A stretch of DNA of 64,000 nucleotides, from contig NZ_AEVT01000093.1 of NCBI RefSeq assembly GCF_000189275.1, forward strand, positions 62,001 to 126,000, in the 5' to 3' direction. This document shows positions 1 to 10,411 of this stretch, piece by piece (positions within the stretch are counted from its first letter, which is position 1; every line of letters starts with the position of its first letter). Source of the stretch: Vibrio sinaloensis DSM 21326. Lineage in GTDB: Bacteria; Pseudomonadota; Gammaproteobacteria; Enterobacterales; Vibrionaceae. The translations under genes and the position numbers were made by a program. The notes under the pieces are model-generated. The model made no database searches. It saw nothing but the letters and a program-made list of their open reading frames with translations, and had not been told where the DNA came from.

Positions 1-2317
1 CGACAAGGAAGTTACCCAGCATACCCGTTTGGTTGGTTAGGGCTAACGCTTGCTTTAATCGCTCACGCGCTGTCTCTTCATCTTGCTGAGAGATGGCTAG
101 GACCGCTTCAACGATCAAGTTACGATTGGTATCCGTCAGTAAGTCTTTCGCTTGAGCTTCTTGTTGCAAGAAGGCCAGCGTCTCTCCGGCTTTATCAAAC
201 TGTTCAAGCGCAATTTGAGCCCGAGCAATATTACGCCATTGAAGTTGGGTAAAGTGATTGCATGCTCGCTCTGGCCTCACCGTGGTCTCTAGCCATTGCT
301 GCAGAGAGTCAAGGTCGCCCCGGGCTTGCCAGAATAGGATCAACGACAGAGAAGCATTCGCAGTCCAATCAACGTGATAGGTAGATTGCTTAAGAAGATG
401 AACGATCTGCTCAATGAACTTACCGGCTTTATCTAACTCACCGCGGCCAATGGCAATGCGGGCTAGCATGGAATAACTATGTAAGTGCTTACTTGGACTA
501 TGATGCCCTAGGATATCCAGTCCTTTGTAAGCGCATTCCTCAGCTTCATCCAGTCTGTTCCAGCACCAAAGTATTTGTGCGCGAATACGAAGTAAAAACT
601 CGTGCAGCGGGACTTGTTGCAACTGTTGCTCTTCAATAAGTTTGAAAGCATTATCCTGAACTTCAAATGCGGCTTGGACATAACCTTGAGCAATCAGGAT
701 CTCACTTTGTTGCAGCATCGCCCACAAAGCTTGGTGGTAAACCTGATATTGACGAGCCAGTTTCTCGGTTTGTTGCATCATTGGCAGTGCGCGGCTCAAG
801 TGACCAAGAACATGGTTGACTTCGCCAACCACAGAAGTCGCGACAATACGGCTGCGATAGACCGTACTATCAACTTGGCTCAGCGATAATTCTGCCAATT
901 CTAGTGCCTTTTCAGGCTCGTTTTGGTTGATCGCGACCTGAGCTCTCAAGGCGTTAAATTCGCCCTGCTCCTTTTCATTCAAGACAACGTTGAGTGCTTT
1001 CATCTGTTCGTCTGCTTTGGATAGCAAGTCGCCGACATCGTTGTATCTATGCTGACTTTGCGCTAACCAAGCTTGCAGCATACAGAGTTTGGGTTCGCTG
1101 TAGAGTTGCTCAGGAGCGAGAGTCTCGATCGCTTTTTCGACACTTCTTAGCTCACCGCCATTAAACATTTTCCAACCGTATTGCAGCAAGATATCTGCAA
1201 TTAGCTGGCTGTTCTTTGCTTTTTGCGCATGATGCAAGGCTTGATGTGGCGAGGAAAGTTTCAACCAAGCCTTCGCGGCTGTTTGGTGAAGTCGAGTCTC
1301 TTGTTGTGGGATACGAGCAGAGCGCTCATGGGTCAGAAATTCTGCAAACAGGTTGTGGAAGCGATACCAGTTTTGTTCTCCTTCCAGTGGGTGGATGAAG
1401 AGACCAAAGCGGTTTAGCGATTCGATCATGCTCAGCGCATCATCACGCTCTGTCAGTGTCGATACTAACTCATCGTTGAAGTGATCAAGCACAGAGCACT
1501 GGAGCAAGAACATGCGAGTTTCGGCATCGAGCAAGTCAAACACTTCTTCGACTAGGTAATCCCAAAGGTGGGCATGGCTAAATTCAGAAAATGACTCGGC
1601 AGATTGAGCGAGTGTTTTATGCTGATGCTGTGCTTGCAACGCGATAAGTTGGAGTGCTGACGGCCACCCCTCAACATAGCTACGTAGATTGTCGGCGGTC
1701 GTATCGTCTATACCATCCGCGACTCGCTGGTTAAAGAAACGTGTGGTTTCTTCGGTATCAAAGGCCAACAGCTCGTTACCGATTTCAATCATCAGATCTC
1801 GCACGCGAAGGTTGGCTGTGCCCAAAGGAGGAGCGGCGCGACTGGTGACCACTAAAGTTAGGTTATCTGGCATGTGCTTTAAGAAAAAGCGCATTGCTTC
1901 ATGTATTTCTTCATCATTGATGAGATGGTAATCATCAAGAACAAGGTAACACTCTTGGTGAAATGAAGACATTTCAGAGAAAACTTCGCCAAAAAGTGAA
2001 TGAAGTGAAGAGAACTGACGCTTTTCTGCGAGTTTTTGCGCATTTGGACACGCATTATTGGTGGCTTTATTTAACGCTTGCAGCAAGTAGTTCATAAAGC
2101 GGAACGAATCGTTATCGCTTTCGTCAATGCTGTACCAGCCAACGTTGATTTTGTCGGATAGCCACTGAGCAGCCATGGTGGTTTTACCATACCCAGCAGG
2201 TGAGCGGAAAAGAACCAGCTTGTAGCAAGGGGCTTGTTGCAGCAAATCAAGTACCCTAGGGCGAACGATAGCGTTATGTAATCGACCCGGACGGGTAAGC
2301 TTAGAAGGAATCCACAT
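1..2317 (-). CDS. malT: MalT, ATP-dependent LuxR-family activator of the maltose regulon (3' end outside window)
   Basis: Transcriptional activator of maltose/maltodextrin genes, switched on by maltotriose and ATP. About 772 N-terminal residues are inside the window. The reading frame is open to base 1, so the C-terminal LuxR-type DNA-binding domain (family length about 900) lies beyond the edge. The protein starts [20 protein letters not shown] as in enterobacterial MalT, has a Walker A P-loop at about residues 39-47 (SPAGYGKTT) and a Walker B-like YLVLDDYH, followed by a long helical TPR-like region. The ATG at 2317 is the natural family start. It is divergent from malP, its expected target, across a 553-bp control region. 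Start and identity are secure; only the C-terminus is unseen. Confidence 0.95.
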   Translation of the reverse strand, partial: MWIPSKLTRPGRLHNAIVRPRVLDLLQQAPCYKLVLFRSPAGYGKTTMAAQWLSDKINVGWYSIDESDNDSFRFMNYLLQALNKATNNACPNAQKLAEKRQFSSLHSLFGEVFSEMSSFHQECYLVLDDYHLINDEEIHEAMRFFLKHMPDNLTLVVTSRAAPPLGTANLRVRDLMIEIGNELLAFDTEETTRFFNQRVADGIDDTTADNLRSYVEGWPSALQLIALQAQHQHKTLAQSAESFSEFSHAHLWDYLVEEVFDLLDAETRMFLLQCSVLDHFNDELVSTLTERDDALSMIESLNRFGLFIHPLEGEQNWYRFHNLFAEFLTHERSARIPQQETRLHQTAAKAWLKLSSPHQALHHAQKAKNSQLIADILLQYGWKMFNGGELRSVEKAIETLAPEQLYSEPKLCMLQAWLAQSQHRYNDVGDLLSKADEQMKALNVVLNEKEQGEFNALRAQVAINQNEPEKALELAELSLSQVDSTVYRSRIVATSVVGEVNHVLGHLSRALPMMQQTEKLARQYQVYHQALWAMLQQSEILIAQGYVQAAFEVQDNAFKLIEEQQLQQVPLHEFLLRIRAQILWCWNRLDEAEECAYKGLDILGHHSPSKHLHSYSMLARIAIGRGELDKAGKFIEQIVHLLKQSTYHVDWTANASLSLILFWQARGDLDSLQQWLETTVRPERACNHFTQLQWRNIARAQIALEQFDKAGETLAFLQQEAQAKDLLTDTNRNLIVEAVLAISQQDEETARERLKQALALTNQTGMLGNFLV

Positions 2318-2495
2318 CTTCTTTATCCCTACTCAGACCCCTATTTATGATTATTCACTTGGTTAGGGGTGGTGAATATTTGGTCAAATTTGACCTTGTT
2401 GACATGGATGTTACTTGAGAACAAACACTACAGTTATTGATCAACAGCTAGATTTTTGTCTAATTCACATTTTCCCGCTATCTACGCCCTTAAAT

Positions 2496-2511
2496 TGTGA
2501 TGATTATCACT
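2496..2511. promoter_or_regulatory. CRP-like site in the malT-malP intergenic region
   Basis: The sequence TGTGATGATTATCACT matches the TGTGA-N6-TCACA pattern at nine of ten half-site positions. It lies about 180 bp upstream of malT and 360 bp upstream of malP, so it could serve malT or a shared control region. CRP control of mal genes is established in enterics; use of this particular site is inferred. Confidence 0.6.
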
Positions 2512-2678
2512 CTTTGGTCTTGGTATAAGTGCGACTTATGGTTTGTTTTGCACCGAAAACTATGCAAACAGAGCAACATGTAAAAACATATTGTGACAGA
2601 GTATACATTATTGTCATTTGACTATTTTGCTATGCAACTAAGTTTCATAAACAGAATGTAGGGTTATTTCGGTGATGG

Positions 2679-2694
2679 TGTGATCTCAATCACC
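2679..2694. promoter_or_regulatory. CRP-like site upstream of malP
   Basis: TGTGATCTCAATCACC fits TGTGA-N6-TCACA with one mismatch. It lies about 190 bp before the malP start codon and 80 bp before the inverted MalT-like boxes. A weaker match (TGAGA-N6-TCACT) follows at 2721-2736. Clustered CRP sites next to MalT boxes are the arrangement known at the E. coli malE-malK promoters. Confidence 0.6.
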
Positions 2695-2770
2695 TGAGTG
2701 TACAGCGTATATAAGTGAAGTGAGATTTAGATCACTGAGCCTTCACTTGTACACCCTCTACGCCCTGAGC

Positions 2771-2800
2771 CCTCCTCCTAATCCGCGTTCTAGGAGGAGG
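2771..2800. promoter_or_regulatory. Perfect 10-bp inverted repeat resembling paired MalT boxes
   Basis: CCTCCTCCTA at 2771-2780 and TAGGAGGAGG at 2791-2800 are perfect inverted copies separated by 10 bp. Each copy matches 8 of 10 positions of the enteric MalT box GGGGA(T/G)GAGG. It ends 70 bp before the malP ATG. MalT binding is the favoured reading from context. A 5'-UTR hairpin is the alternative; no T-run follows, so it is not a standard terminator. Confidence 0.5.
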
Positions 2801-2870
2801 ATGTTTTGCTAGCCGTGCCAATGCACGATATGTCTCAGATGGATTAAAACCGATAAGTGAGATTTCTCTA

Positions 2871-5324
2871 ATGAAACCTACGCAACAGAAAAAATTTGAT
2901 AAAGCTTTGTTCCAAGAAAGCGTAAAGCAGCATCTATCGACTACTTACGCAAAGACGGAAGCTACGGCGACTCCGCGTGATTGGTACTTAGCAATGGGTC
3001 GTGCTCTAGCTGAGCTGACTACATTGGATCTACTAAAAACGGAACAAGATCCTAAGATCCAAAGCGCGAAAAGCGTTAACTACCTTTCTCTAGAATTCCT
3101 AATCGGTCGTCTTACAGGTAACAACCTAATCAGCATGGGTCTTTACGAGCAGATCACTGATGCGATGGCTGAGCTAGGTCATAACTTAACTGACCTACTT
3201 GAAGAAGAGCGCGACCCGTCACTAGGTAACGGCGGTCTAGGTCGTCTTGCGGCATGTTTCATGGACTCATGTGCGGCACAAGAGTTCCCAACGGTGGGCT
3301 ACGGTCTGCACTATGAGTACGGTTTGTTTAAGCAATCATTTGAAGAAGGCCGTCAAAAAGAAGCACCAGACGCATGGCGTGGTGTTGAAGGTTACCCGTG
3401 GGAAGTCGCTCGTCCAGAATTGGCACAAGAGATTGGTTTCTACGGTCATGTAGAAGTAAGCCACGAGAATGGCAAAGAAATTCGTAAGTGGGTTCCTGGC
3501 ATGACAGTAAAAGCCATGCCTTGGGATCTGCCAATCGTTGGTTACGAATCAGATACAGTATACCCGCTACGTCTTTGGGAATGTCAGGCGATTGCACCAT
3601 TCTCACTAGCAAGCTTTAACAACGGTGATTACTTTGAAGCACAGCACTCGTTAATTGATGCTGGCAACATCACGAAAGTTCTTTACCCGAACGATAACCA
3701 CGAGAAGGGTAAGACTCTGCGCCTAATGCAGCAGTACTTCCACTCAGCGGCATCGGTACGCGATATTCTACGTCGCCATGAAGCAGCAGGTTACTCGTTA
3801 GCAGACCTTCCTAAGCAAGAAACTATCCAGCTAAACGATACGCACCCAACAATCGCTATCCCAGAGCTGATGCGCATCTTGATCGATGAGAAAGGTCTAT
3901 CTTGGGACAAAGCGTGGGAAATCAGCGCGAATACATTCGCCTACACCAACCACACGCTACTTCCAGAAGCTCTAGAGACATGGCCTGAGTCGCTTATCCA
4001 GCGTCTACTTCCTCGTCACATGGAAATCATTTTTGAAATCAACCACCACTTCCTACAAGACGTACGTAAAATGTGGCCTGGTGATGGTGAGAAACAAGCT
4101 AAGCTGTCTATCATCCAAGAAGGTTTCAACCGCATGGTTCGCATGGCAAACCTATGTGTGATTGGTTCTTACAAAGTGAACGGTGTAGCGGCACTTCACT
4201 CTGAATTGGTGAAGAAAGACCTGTTCCCTGAGTTTAACGAAATCTTCCCAGGCAAACTGACTAACGTAACAAACGGTATTACGCCACGTCGTTGGTTGAA
4301 GTTCTGTAACCCGGGTCTATCAAGCTTAGTTTCAGACAAGATTGGTACTGAGTGGCCAGCTAAACTTGAACAGCTTGAGGGTATTGCTCAGTTTGCGACT
4401 GATGCAAAATTCCAAAAAGAGTTCATGGCTGTTAAGAAACAAAACAAACAGCGTCTTGCGGATTGGGTTAAAGAGAACATGGGTATCGAGCTAGATACTA
4501 ATGCAATCTTTGACGTGCAAATCAAGCGTCTGCACGAGTACAAGCGTCAGCACTTAGATCTGCTGCACATCTTGTCTCTATACCACCGCATCATCAACGA
4601 ACCTGAGTTCGAATGTACACCACGTGTTTGTTTCTTCGCGGCTAAAGCGGCGCCGGGTTACCACCTAGCGAAAGAAATCATCTTCGCTGTGAACAAAGTG
4701 GCTGAGAAGATCAACAACGACCCACGCATTGGTAACAAACTGAAAGTGGTCTTCATTCCTGATTACCGCGTTAGCATGGCGGAAATCATCATTCCAGCGG
4801 CTGACGTTTCTCAACAAATCTCGCTAGCTGGTAAAGAAGCATCGGGTACAGGTAACATGAAGATGGCGCTTAACGGTGCATTGACTATCGGTACTATGGA
4901 CGGTGCGAACGTTGAAATTCGCGAAGAAGTGGGTGATGAGAACATCTACATCTTTGGTCTAGACGTTGACGGTGTACAAGCGCTTAAAACTCAAGGTTAC
5001 AACCCTTACGACTACTACCACGCGGATCCACTACTGAAAGCGTCACTCGACCTATTGCTGGGTGAAGAGTTCACACCAGGTCAACCTGGTCTGCTACGAG
5101 CAACATTTGACAGCTTGCTTGATGGTGGTGACCCATACCTATGTTTGGCAGATTTTGCTTCTTACGTGCAAGCGCATGAAGACATGGGCAAACAATACAA
5201 AGACCAAGCTGGCTGGGCTAAGAAAGCCATTCTTAACACCGCCTTGGTTGGTAAGTTTACATCAGACCGCTCAATTCGAGACTATGTAAACAACATTTGG
5301 AAGTTAGAAGCCGTATCGCGCTAA
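2871..5324 (+). CDS. malP: Maltodextrin/glycogen phosphorylase
   Basis: Cytoplasmic PLP-dependent phosphorylase (GT35) that releases glucose-1-phosphate from the non-reducing ends of maltodextrins or glycogen. At 817 aa it has the usual bacterial length. Family signatures are visible: the glycine-rich EERDPSLGNGGLGRLAACF near residue 112, the NVTNGITPRRW segment, and the cofactor motif EASGTGNMK at residues 656-664, so K664 should carry PLP. It is the first gene of a malP-malQ unit divergent from malT and is preceded by CRP-like and MalT-like sites, which predicts maltose induction and catabolite control. The ribosome site before 2871 is weak, but the start matches the family N-terminus. Identity is certain; the split between maltodextrin and glycogen as substrate is inferred from context. 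Confidence 0.97.
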   Translation: MKPTQQKKFDKALFQESVKQHLSTTYAKTEATATPRDWYLAMGRALAELTTLDLLKTEQDPKIQSAKSVNYLSLEFLIGRLTGNNLISMGLYEQITDAMAELGHNLTDLLEEERDPSLGNGGLGRLAACFMDSCAAQEFPTVGYGLHYEYGLFKQSFEEGRQKEAPDAWRGVEGYPWEVARPELAQEIGFYGHVEVSHENGKEIRKWVPGMTVKAMPWDLPIVGYESDTVYPLRLWECQAIAPFSLASFNNGDYFEAQHSLIDAGNITKVLYPNDNHEKGKTLRLMQQYFHSAASVRDILRRHEAAGYSLADLPKQETIQLNDTHPTIAIPELMRILIDEKGLSWDKAWEISANTFAYTNHTLLPEALETWPESLIQRLLPRHMEIIFEINHHFLQDVRKMWPGDGEKQAKLSIIQEGFNRMVRMANLCVIGSYKVNGVAALHSELVKKDLFPEFNEIFPGKLTNVTNGITPRRWLKFCNPGLSSLVSDKIGTEWPAKLEQLEGIAQFATDAKFQKEFMAVKKQNKQRLADWVKENMGIELDTNAIFDVQIKRLHEYKRQHLDLLHILSLYHRIINEPEFECTPRVCFFAAKAAPGYHLAKEIIFAVNKVAEKINNDPRIGNKLKVVFIPDYRVSMAEIIIPAADVSQQISLAGKEASGTGNMKMALNGALTIGTMDGANVEIREEVGDENIYIFGLDVDGVQALKTQGYNPYDYYHADPLLKASLDLLLGEEFTPGQPGLLRATFDSLLDGGDPYLCLADFASYVQAHEDMGKQYKDQAGWAKKAILNTALVGKFTSDRSIRDYVNNIWKLEAVSR

Positions 5325-5337
5325 TTTCATAATAATA

Positions 5338-5360
5338 AGCCAAGGCCTTGTGCCTTGGCT
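5338..5360 (+). terminator. Hairpin between malP and malQ
   Basis: A perfect 9-bp stem (AGCCAAGGC/GCCTTGGCT) with a 5-nt loop follows the malP stop by 13 bp. The T-stretch behind it is interrupted (CTACTCTTTT), so it probably terminates partially or stabilises the malP transcript rather than separating malQ completely. Confidence 0.55.
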
Positions 5361-5425
5361 CTACTCTTTTAAAACCATTAATTACCCTACATTTTGAAGG
5401 TATATGTAGTCCTTCGGAGAGAGCG

Positions 5426-7606
5426 ATGAAAGAACAAAACGCATTAAAACAAGTCGCTGAAATGGCAAGAATTGCCGACAGCTACGTTAGCGCGTGGGGA
5501 GATGAAGCTAAGGTTGAAGATGCAACCATCCGTCACCTACTGGCGTCTTTAGGCTACGACGTAACCAATGATGAAACTCTTCTACAGTCAGCGGAGAAAA
5601 AGCATAAGAAAGATGTGCTTGAGCCAGTACTGGTTATCCGCGATGGTGAGCCGGTAGAGGTAGCACTGAACTTAGGTGCGAGTGCTCGTGAAAGTGAGTT
5701 TAGCTGGCAGTTAGCGACTGAGCAGGGAGAGGTACTTGAAGGCTATCTTCAGTCTCAGATTGTACGCGATGAGCGTAAAGAGGGTGGCCCTTTAGTGTTT
5801 GCACTACCAAGCGATTTGCCTTGGGGTTACCACCAATTGACTGTGACGCGTAAACGTCGTAAGTCCCCTTACCAAATGACACTGATCGTGACACCGAAAG
5901 CGTGTTTCAAACAAGATCAGATTGAGAGCGGCAAAAAAATGTGGGGCCCAAGTGTCCAGCTTTACACATTACGCACGCAACATAACTGGGGCATGGGCGA
6001 CTTCGGAGACCTAAAACAGTTAGTGGCAGACATTGCTTCTCGTGGCGGTGATTTTGTTGGTCTAAACCCCATTCACTCGTTGTTCCCTGCCAACCCAGAG
6101 GGCGCGAGTCCTTACAGCCCGTCTTCTCGTCGCTGGCTAAACATCCTATACATCGATGTCAGCTCAGTTCCAGAGTTTTCACTGAGTATTGAAGCACAGC
6201 AGAAAGTAGGCAGTGCGGAATTCCAGCAACGTCTGCAAAAAGCTCGTGACTCGCATTGGGTAAACTACACCGAAGTGTCTGAACTCAAAATGAGCGTTCT
6301 GCCGCTTCTGTTTGATGAGTTTAAAAAGCGTCACCTAGATAAAAACAGTGAACGTGCTCAAGCATTCCTAGCATTTGTAGAGCAAGGTGGCGAGAGCCTA
6401 CTTCATCAAGCCGCGTTTGATGCACTGCACGCTAACTTGCGCGCACAAGATAGCAATGTTTGGGGCTGGCCTGTATTCCCTGAAGAGCTGCGTAAGTTCG
6501 AAAATGCCGCCGTTCAGAAGTTTATTGAAAAGAACCAAGATCTGGTTCACTTGTACATGTACCTTCAGTGGGTTGCGGATTCTCAGATAAAAGAAGCCCA
6601 AGCACTTGCCGAAGAGAAGGGCATGTCTGTCGGTCTGTACCGTGACCTTGCTGTTGGTGTGGCTGACTCGGGTGCCGAGACTTGGGCTGATAACGGTAAC
6701 CTGGTGCTAGATGCAAGCATAGGTGCGCCACCGGATATTCTTGGTCCGCTTGGGCAAAACTGGGGGCTACCGCCGTTGAACCCTCAGGTTCTAAAAGCGA
6801 CCAGCTACGAGGCATACATTCAGTTGCTGCGCGCCAACATGAAGCATTGTGGTGCACTGCGTATCGACCACGTACTTGGCTTGCTACGCCTGTGGTGGAT
6901 TCCTAAAGGTGAAAACGCGACTAAAGGCGCGTACATCTACTACCCAGTTGAAGACATGCTAGCGATTTTGGCTCTAGAGTCTCATCGTCATCAATGCAGT
7001 GTTATCGGTGAAGATCTTGGTACTGTGCCAGATGAAATTGTTGAGATCTTGCGTGATGCAGGTGTTCACTCATACAAAGTTTTCTTCTTCGAAACATCTG
7101 AAGACGATGGTGGCTTTATTTCGCCAGCTCACTACGCTGAACAATCAATGTCTGCGTTGTGTACTCACGATATGCCGACCTTACGCGGCTTCTGGCATTG
7201 TGATGACCTTAAGATGGGTAAAGAGCTTGGCCTATACCCTGACGAAGAGCAGCTACAAAAACTGTTCGCAGGTCGTTTAGAGTGTAAACAAGGAATTTTA
7301 GATTCAGTGGCTTGGCATGGTTACCTGCCAGAGGGCGTAGGTCGCGATGCGCAGTATGTGCCGATGGATTCATACTTAGCGGAAGCGCTTCAATTGCATG
7401 TTGCTGCGGGCTCTTCAACGCTACTGAGTGTGCAGTTGGAAGATTGGTTGGAAATGGATCAACCTGTTAACATTCCGGGCACCGTGGACGAGTATCCAAA
7501 CTGGCGTCGTAAGCTGTCGATGAACCTCGATCAACTCTTTGCTCAAGAAGGGGTGAATCGAATCGCACATAAGCTGACTGAGACGCGAGCAAAGGTGAGC
7601 AAATAG
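5426..7606 (+). CDS. malQ: 4-alpha-glucanotransferase (amylomaltase)
   Basis: GH77 enzyme that disproportionates maltodextrins by transferring glucanosyl units, feeding MalP and glucokinase in the cytoplasm. The protein is 726 aa from the ATG at 5426, chosen because GGAGAGAG precedes it. The frame is open upstream to 5348, but that start has no ribosome site and would begin right at the malP hairpin. Catalytic motifs are intact: nucleophile D481 in RIDHVLGL, acid/base E529 in GEDLGTVP, and THDMPTL further on. It has the extended N-terminal domain typical of gammaproteobacterial MalQ. It lies 101 bp after malP in the same direction, so it is probably co-expressed. Identity is secure. Confidence 0.96.
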   Translation: MKEQNALKQVAEMARIADSYVSAWGDEAKVEDATIRHLLASLGYDVTNDETLLQSAEKKHKKDVLEPVLVIRDGEPVEVALNLGASARESEFSWQLATEQGEVLEGYLQSQIVRDERKEGGPLVFALPSDLPWGYHQLTVTRKRRKSPYQMTLIVTPKACFKQDQIESGKKMWGPSVQLYTLRTQHNWGMGDFGDLKQLVADIASRGGDFVGLNPIHSLFPANPEGASPYSPSSRRWLNILYIDVSSVPEFSLSIEAQQKVGSAEFQQRLQKARDSHWVNYTEVSELKMSVLPLLFDEFKKRHLDKNSERAQAFLAFVEQGGESLLHQAAFDALHANLRAQDSNVWGWPVFPEELRKFENAAVQKFIEKNQDLVHLYMYLQWVADSQIKEAQALAEEKGMSVGLYRDLAVGVADSGAETWADNGNLVLDASIGAPPDILGPLGQNWGLPPLNPQVLKATSYEAYIQLLRANMKHCGALRIDHVLGLLRLWWIPKGENATKGAYIYYPVEDMLAILALESHRHQCSVIGEDLGTVPDEIVEILRDAGVHSYKVFFFETSEDDGGFISPAHYAEQSMSALCTHDMPTLRGFWHCDDLKMGKELGLYPDEEQLQKLFAGRLECKQGILDSVAWHGYLPEGVGRDAQYVPMDSYLAEALQLHVAAGSSTLLSVQLEDWLEMDQPVNIPGTVDEYPNWRRKLSMNLDQLFAQEGVNRIAHKLTETRAKVSK

Positions 7607-7695
7607 TCATCGGGTTGCAAAGTTTACATAGAAAAATATCGATTTAATCACTCTATGTAAAAGCGTTATTCAGTACACTTTCAGTACGCTATTTT

Positions 7696-7724
7696 AAGCC
7701 CGCACTCGTTAGCGGGCTTTTTTA
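7696..7724 (+). terminator. Rho-independent terminator after malQ
   Basis: An 8-bp stem AAGCCCGC/GCGGGCTT with an 8-nt loop is followed by a run of T. It lies 90 bp downstream of malQ and separates malPQ from glgB. Confidence 0.85.
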
Positions 7725-7872
7725 TAAATTAGAACAATTATATCAACTTAGATTATGTGACGGCTTATTTCGCTTGCTATTTTCCGCGCCTTGAACGTGC
7801 GGTTTCTCGGCATAATTTAACGCTTCACAATGCCAAGTCGATAATAGAAAGTTCGGTTAGGGAGAGAAACAT

Positions 7873-10053
7873 TTGAAAACGGCAATTCTGGACAAAAAAA
7901 CGCAGGCTTATAACCAGCTTTCTCACGCGACCTTCGTTGATCCGTTCGCATTCCTTGGGCCTTTTATCGACCCTGAGCATGGTGCGCTGCGCGTGTGGAT
8001 GCCAGGCGCTGATTCCGTCTCTGTGCTTTTTGAAGGCGAAGAGCCAATAGAGCTAGAACGTGAGGATGCTTCTGGCTTTATTCTCAAGCAAGAGCGCGAT
8101 TTGCATCTCACTCACTACCAATTAGCGGTCCAGTGGGGTGACACCGAGCAAATTCTTGATGATCCTTACCAATATCATGGCATTTACGCAGAGTACGATG
8201 ACCTGCATACGCCAAAAGAGATGTACAAGCATATGGGGGCTCAGTTCGTCACGCTTGAACGTGGCGGCAAACAAATTTCTGGTACTCGCTTTTTGGTGTA
8301 CGCGCCTCACGCGAGTGCTTGTAGCTTAGTAGGTGAGTTTAACCAGTGGGACGGTCGTCGTACCCCAATGCAGCGCCTCGACTACGGTATTTGGGGGTTA
8401 TTTGTCCCTAATTTGCCAGAAGGCACTCAGTACAAGTTTGAGCTGAAAGGGCCAAATGGTGAGGGTTTGCCTCACAAAGCCGACCCTTGGGGAGCATACT
8501 CTGAGCAATACCCTTCCTTCGCCTCACTTACCTATGATCACAGTCGCTACAACTGGCAAGACAACAAGTGGCAAACTCGCCCTGTGACAGAAAAACGCAA
8601 AGAAGCTCTCTCATTTTATGAGTTACATGCAGGCTCTTGGCGTCGTGACGAGAACGGCGACTTTCTCAACTACCGTGATCTCGCGGATCAACTGATTCCG
8701 TACTTAGTTGATATGGGGTATAGCCATGTTGAACTGATGCCTGTGTCAGAGCATCCTTTCTATGGCTCTTGGGGTTATCAACCTGTGGGTTTGTTTGCAC
8801 CGACCAGTCGTTACGGCTCGCCAGATGACTTCAAGTACTTCGTTGATCAATGTCACCAAGCTGGGGTAGGCGTGGTGCTCGATTGGGTCCCTGCGCACTT
8901 CCCATCGGATGATCATGGCTTGGCTAACTTCGATGGTACGCCATTGTTCCATGATCCAGATCCTCGCCGCGGCTGGCACCAAGATTGGAACTCGTACATT
9001 TACGATCTAGGTCGTGAGCATGTACGCCGCTTCTTGGTATCCAATGCCTTGTATTGGTTTGAACAGTTCCATATTGATGGTATCCGCGTCGATGCGGTTG
9101 CTTCTATGCTGTATCTCGATTACTCGCGCAGCCATGACCAGTGGATCCCTAATATCGATGGTGGCAATGAAAACTACGATGCTATCGCCACCTTGAAGTG
9201 GATGAACGAAGAAGTCTACAAGTACTTCCCAAATGCCATGACCATTGCCGAAGAATCAACTGCATTCCCAGGTGTGTCTGCTCCAACCTTTATGGGGGGG
9301 CTGGGTTTCGGCTTTAAGTGGAATATGGGGTGGATGCACGATTCGCTTTCTTACATTCAGGAAGATCCTGTCCATCGTCAATACCATCACAACACCATTA
9401 CTTTCCCACTTGTTTACGCGCACAGTGAAAATTACGTACTGTCTTTATCGCATGATGAAGTTGTGTATGGCAAAGGATCGATTCACAACAAGATGCCTGG
9501 AGATGAGTGGCAGCAAACGGCTAACCTAAGAGCGTACCTAGGTTATATGTATGCTCAGCCGGGCAAGAAGCTGAACTTCATGGGGGCCGAAATTGGTCAA
9601 ACTGCGGAGTGGAATCATGATGATCAATTGCAGTGGTTCTTACTGCAGTTTGAGCGTCATCAAGGTGTGCAAGCTCTGACTCGTGACTTGAACAAGCTTT
9701 ACCGTCAAGAGAAGGCAATGCATGAGTTGGACTGTGATCCCGCTGGTTTCGAATGGCGACTTCAAGATGCAGCAGAAGCCTCAATTTTAGCTCACGAGCG
9801 CATAAGTGAAGCGGGTGAACGTATTTTGGTTGTGACTAACTTTACACCCGTTCCGCACCATGATTTCCGCGTAGGTGTGCCAAACTCAGGACGCTATGAA
9901 CTGCTCCTTAACACAGACAGCGAGCAGTACAACGGAAGTGGCTTTGAAGTCAAAGCCGTTGCCGAGACAGAGACCATCGAAAGTGAAGGACTCGCGCAAT
10001 CTCTACACTTGAGCTTACCACCTTTAGCGACGGTATTTTACAAACTTAACTAA
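7873..10053 (+). CDS. glgB: 1,4-alpha-glucan branching enzyme
   Basis: GH13 enzyme that makes alpha-1,6 branches in glycogen. It is 726 aa with an N-terminal beta-sandwich region, a CBM48 domain around residues 120-230 and the catalytic barrel from about 250. Catalytic residues line up with E. coli GlgB shifted by two: D407 in [10 protein letters not shown]460 in IAEEST and D528 in LSHDEVV. The start is TTG at 7873, with AGGGAGAG upstream at good spacing and no nearby ATG that would keep the N-terminus. It is separated from malPQ by a terminator, so it has its own promoter in the 148 bp between. The location beside malPQ rather than in a glgCA operon is the vibrio arrangement and ties glycogen branching to maltodextrin turnover. 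Confidence 0.96.
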   Translation: MKTAILDKKTQAYNQLSHATFVDPFAFLGPFIDPEHGALRVWMPGADSVSVLFEGEEPIELEREDASGFILKQERDLHLTHYQLAVQWGDTEQILDDPYQYHGIYAEYDDLHTPKEMYKHMGAQFVTLERGGKQISGTRFLVYAPHASACSLVGEFNQWDGRRTPMQRLDYGIWGLFVPNLPEGTQYKFELKGPNGEGLPHKADPWGAYSEQYPSFASLTYDHSRYNWQDNKWQTRPVTEKRKEALSFYELHAGSWRRDENGDFLNYRDLADQLIPYLVDMGYSHVELMPVSEHPFYGSWGYQPVGLFAPTSRYGSPDDFKYFVDQCHQAGVGVVLDWVPAHFPSDDHGLANFDGTPLFHDPDPRRGWHQDWNSYIYDLGREHVRRFLVSNALYWFEQFHIDGIRVDAVASMLYLDYSRSHDQWIPNIDGGNENYDAIATLKWMNEEVYKYFPNAMTIAEESTAFPGVSAPTFMGGLGFGFKWNMGWMHDSLSYIQEDPVHRQYHHNTITFPLVYAHSENYVLSLSHDEVVYGKGSIHNKMPGDEWQQTANLRAYLGYMYAQPGKKLNFMGAEIGQTAEWNHDDQLQWFLLQFERHQGVQALTRDLNKLYRQEKAMHELDCDPAGFEWRLQDAAEASILAHERISEAGERILVVTNFTPVPHHDFRVGVPNSGRYELLLNTDSEQYNGSGFEVKAVAETETIESEGLAQSLHLSLPPLATVFYKLN

Positions 10054-10069
10054 CTATTTTGTTAGCCTA

Positions 10070-10097
10070 AAAGCCCAGCATTGCTGGGCTTTTTTTG
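10070..10097 (+). terminator. Rho-independent terminator after glgB
   Basis: The stem AAAGCCCAGC/GCTGGGCTTT with a short loop is followed by seven T residues, 17 bp after the glgB stop. Confidence 0.9.
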
Positions 10098-10411
10098 TTC
10101 ACTAACACACTTCATATGCCTGCTATTTGATAACTCCCTCATCTATGGGCTATACAAAGCAATATGTGATCACAACATTTGTTTTTCGCTTCCTTTATAT
10201 TGGTTTTGCGACAAACTGATGGTTTTCGTAGTGTCTTATAACTAAGAATTATATAGAACGCTGTACACAGTTTGTTGTATTTTCTGATTTTACCCTTAGA
10301 ATACGCGTAAAAAACACCGTTCAATTATTGAGGGGTGTCAGGAAGATTTACCAAGCCGGCGTATGATCGGCGACGACACACGGATTGTTTCTGTTTACTT
10401 AAGGTACAAAC
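10098..10411. other. Intergenic region without a recognisable gene
   Basis: This is 314 bp of AT-rich DNA between the glgB terminator and the next gene. A 61-codon frame on the minus strand has no ribosome site and no recognisable composition. The last 30 bases hold the promoter and leader of the downstream outer-membrane protein gene, including TTAAGGTACAAAC before its ATG. Confidence 0.5.

Noticed and set aside
10139..10324. 61-codon minus-strand frame between glgB and the outer-membrane protein gene
   Set aside because: No ribosome site, unusual composition and AT-rich non-coding context; probably chance.
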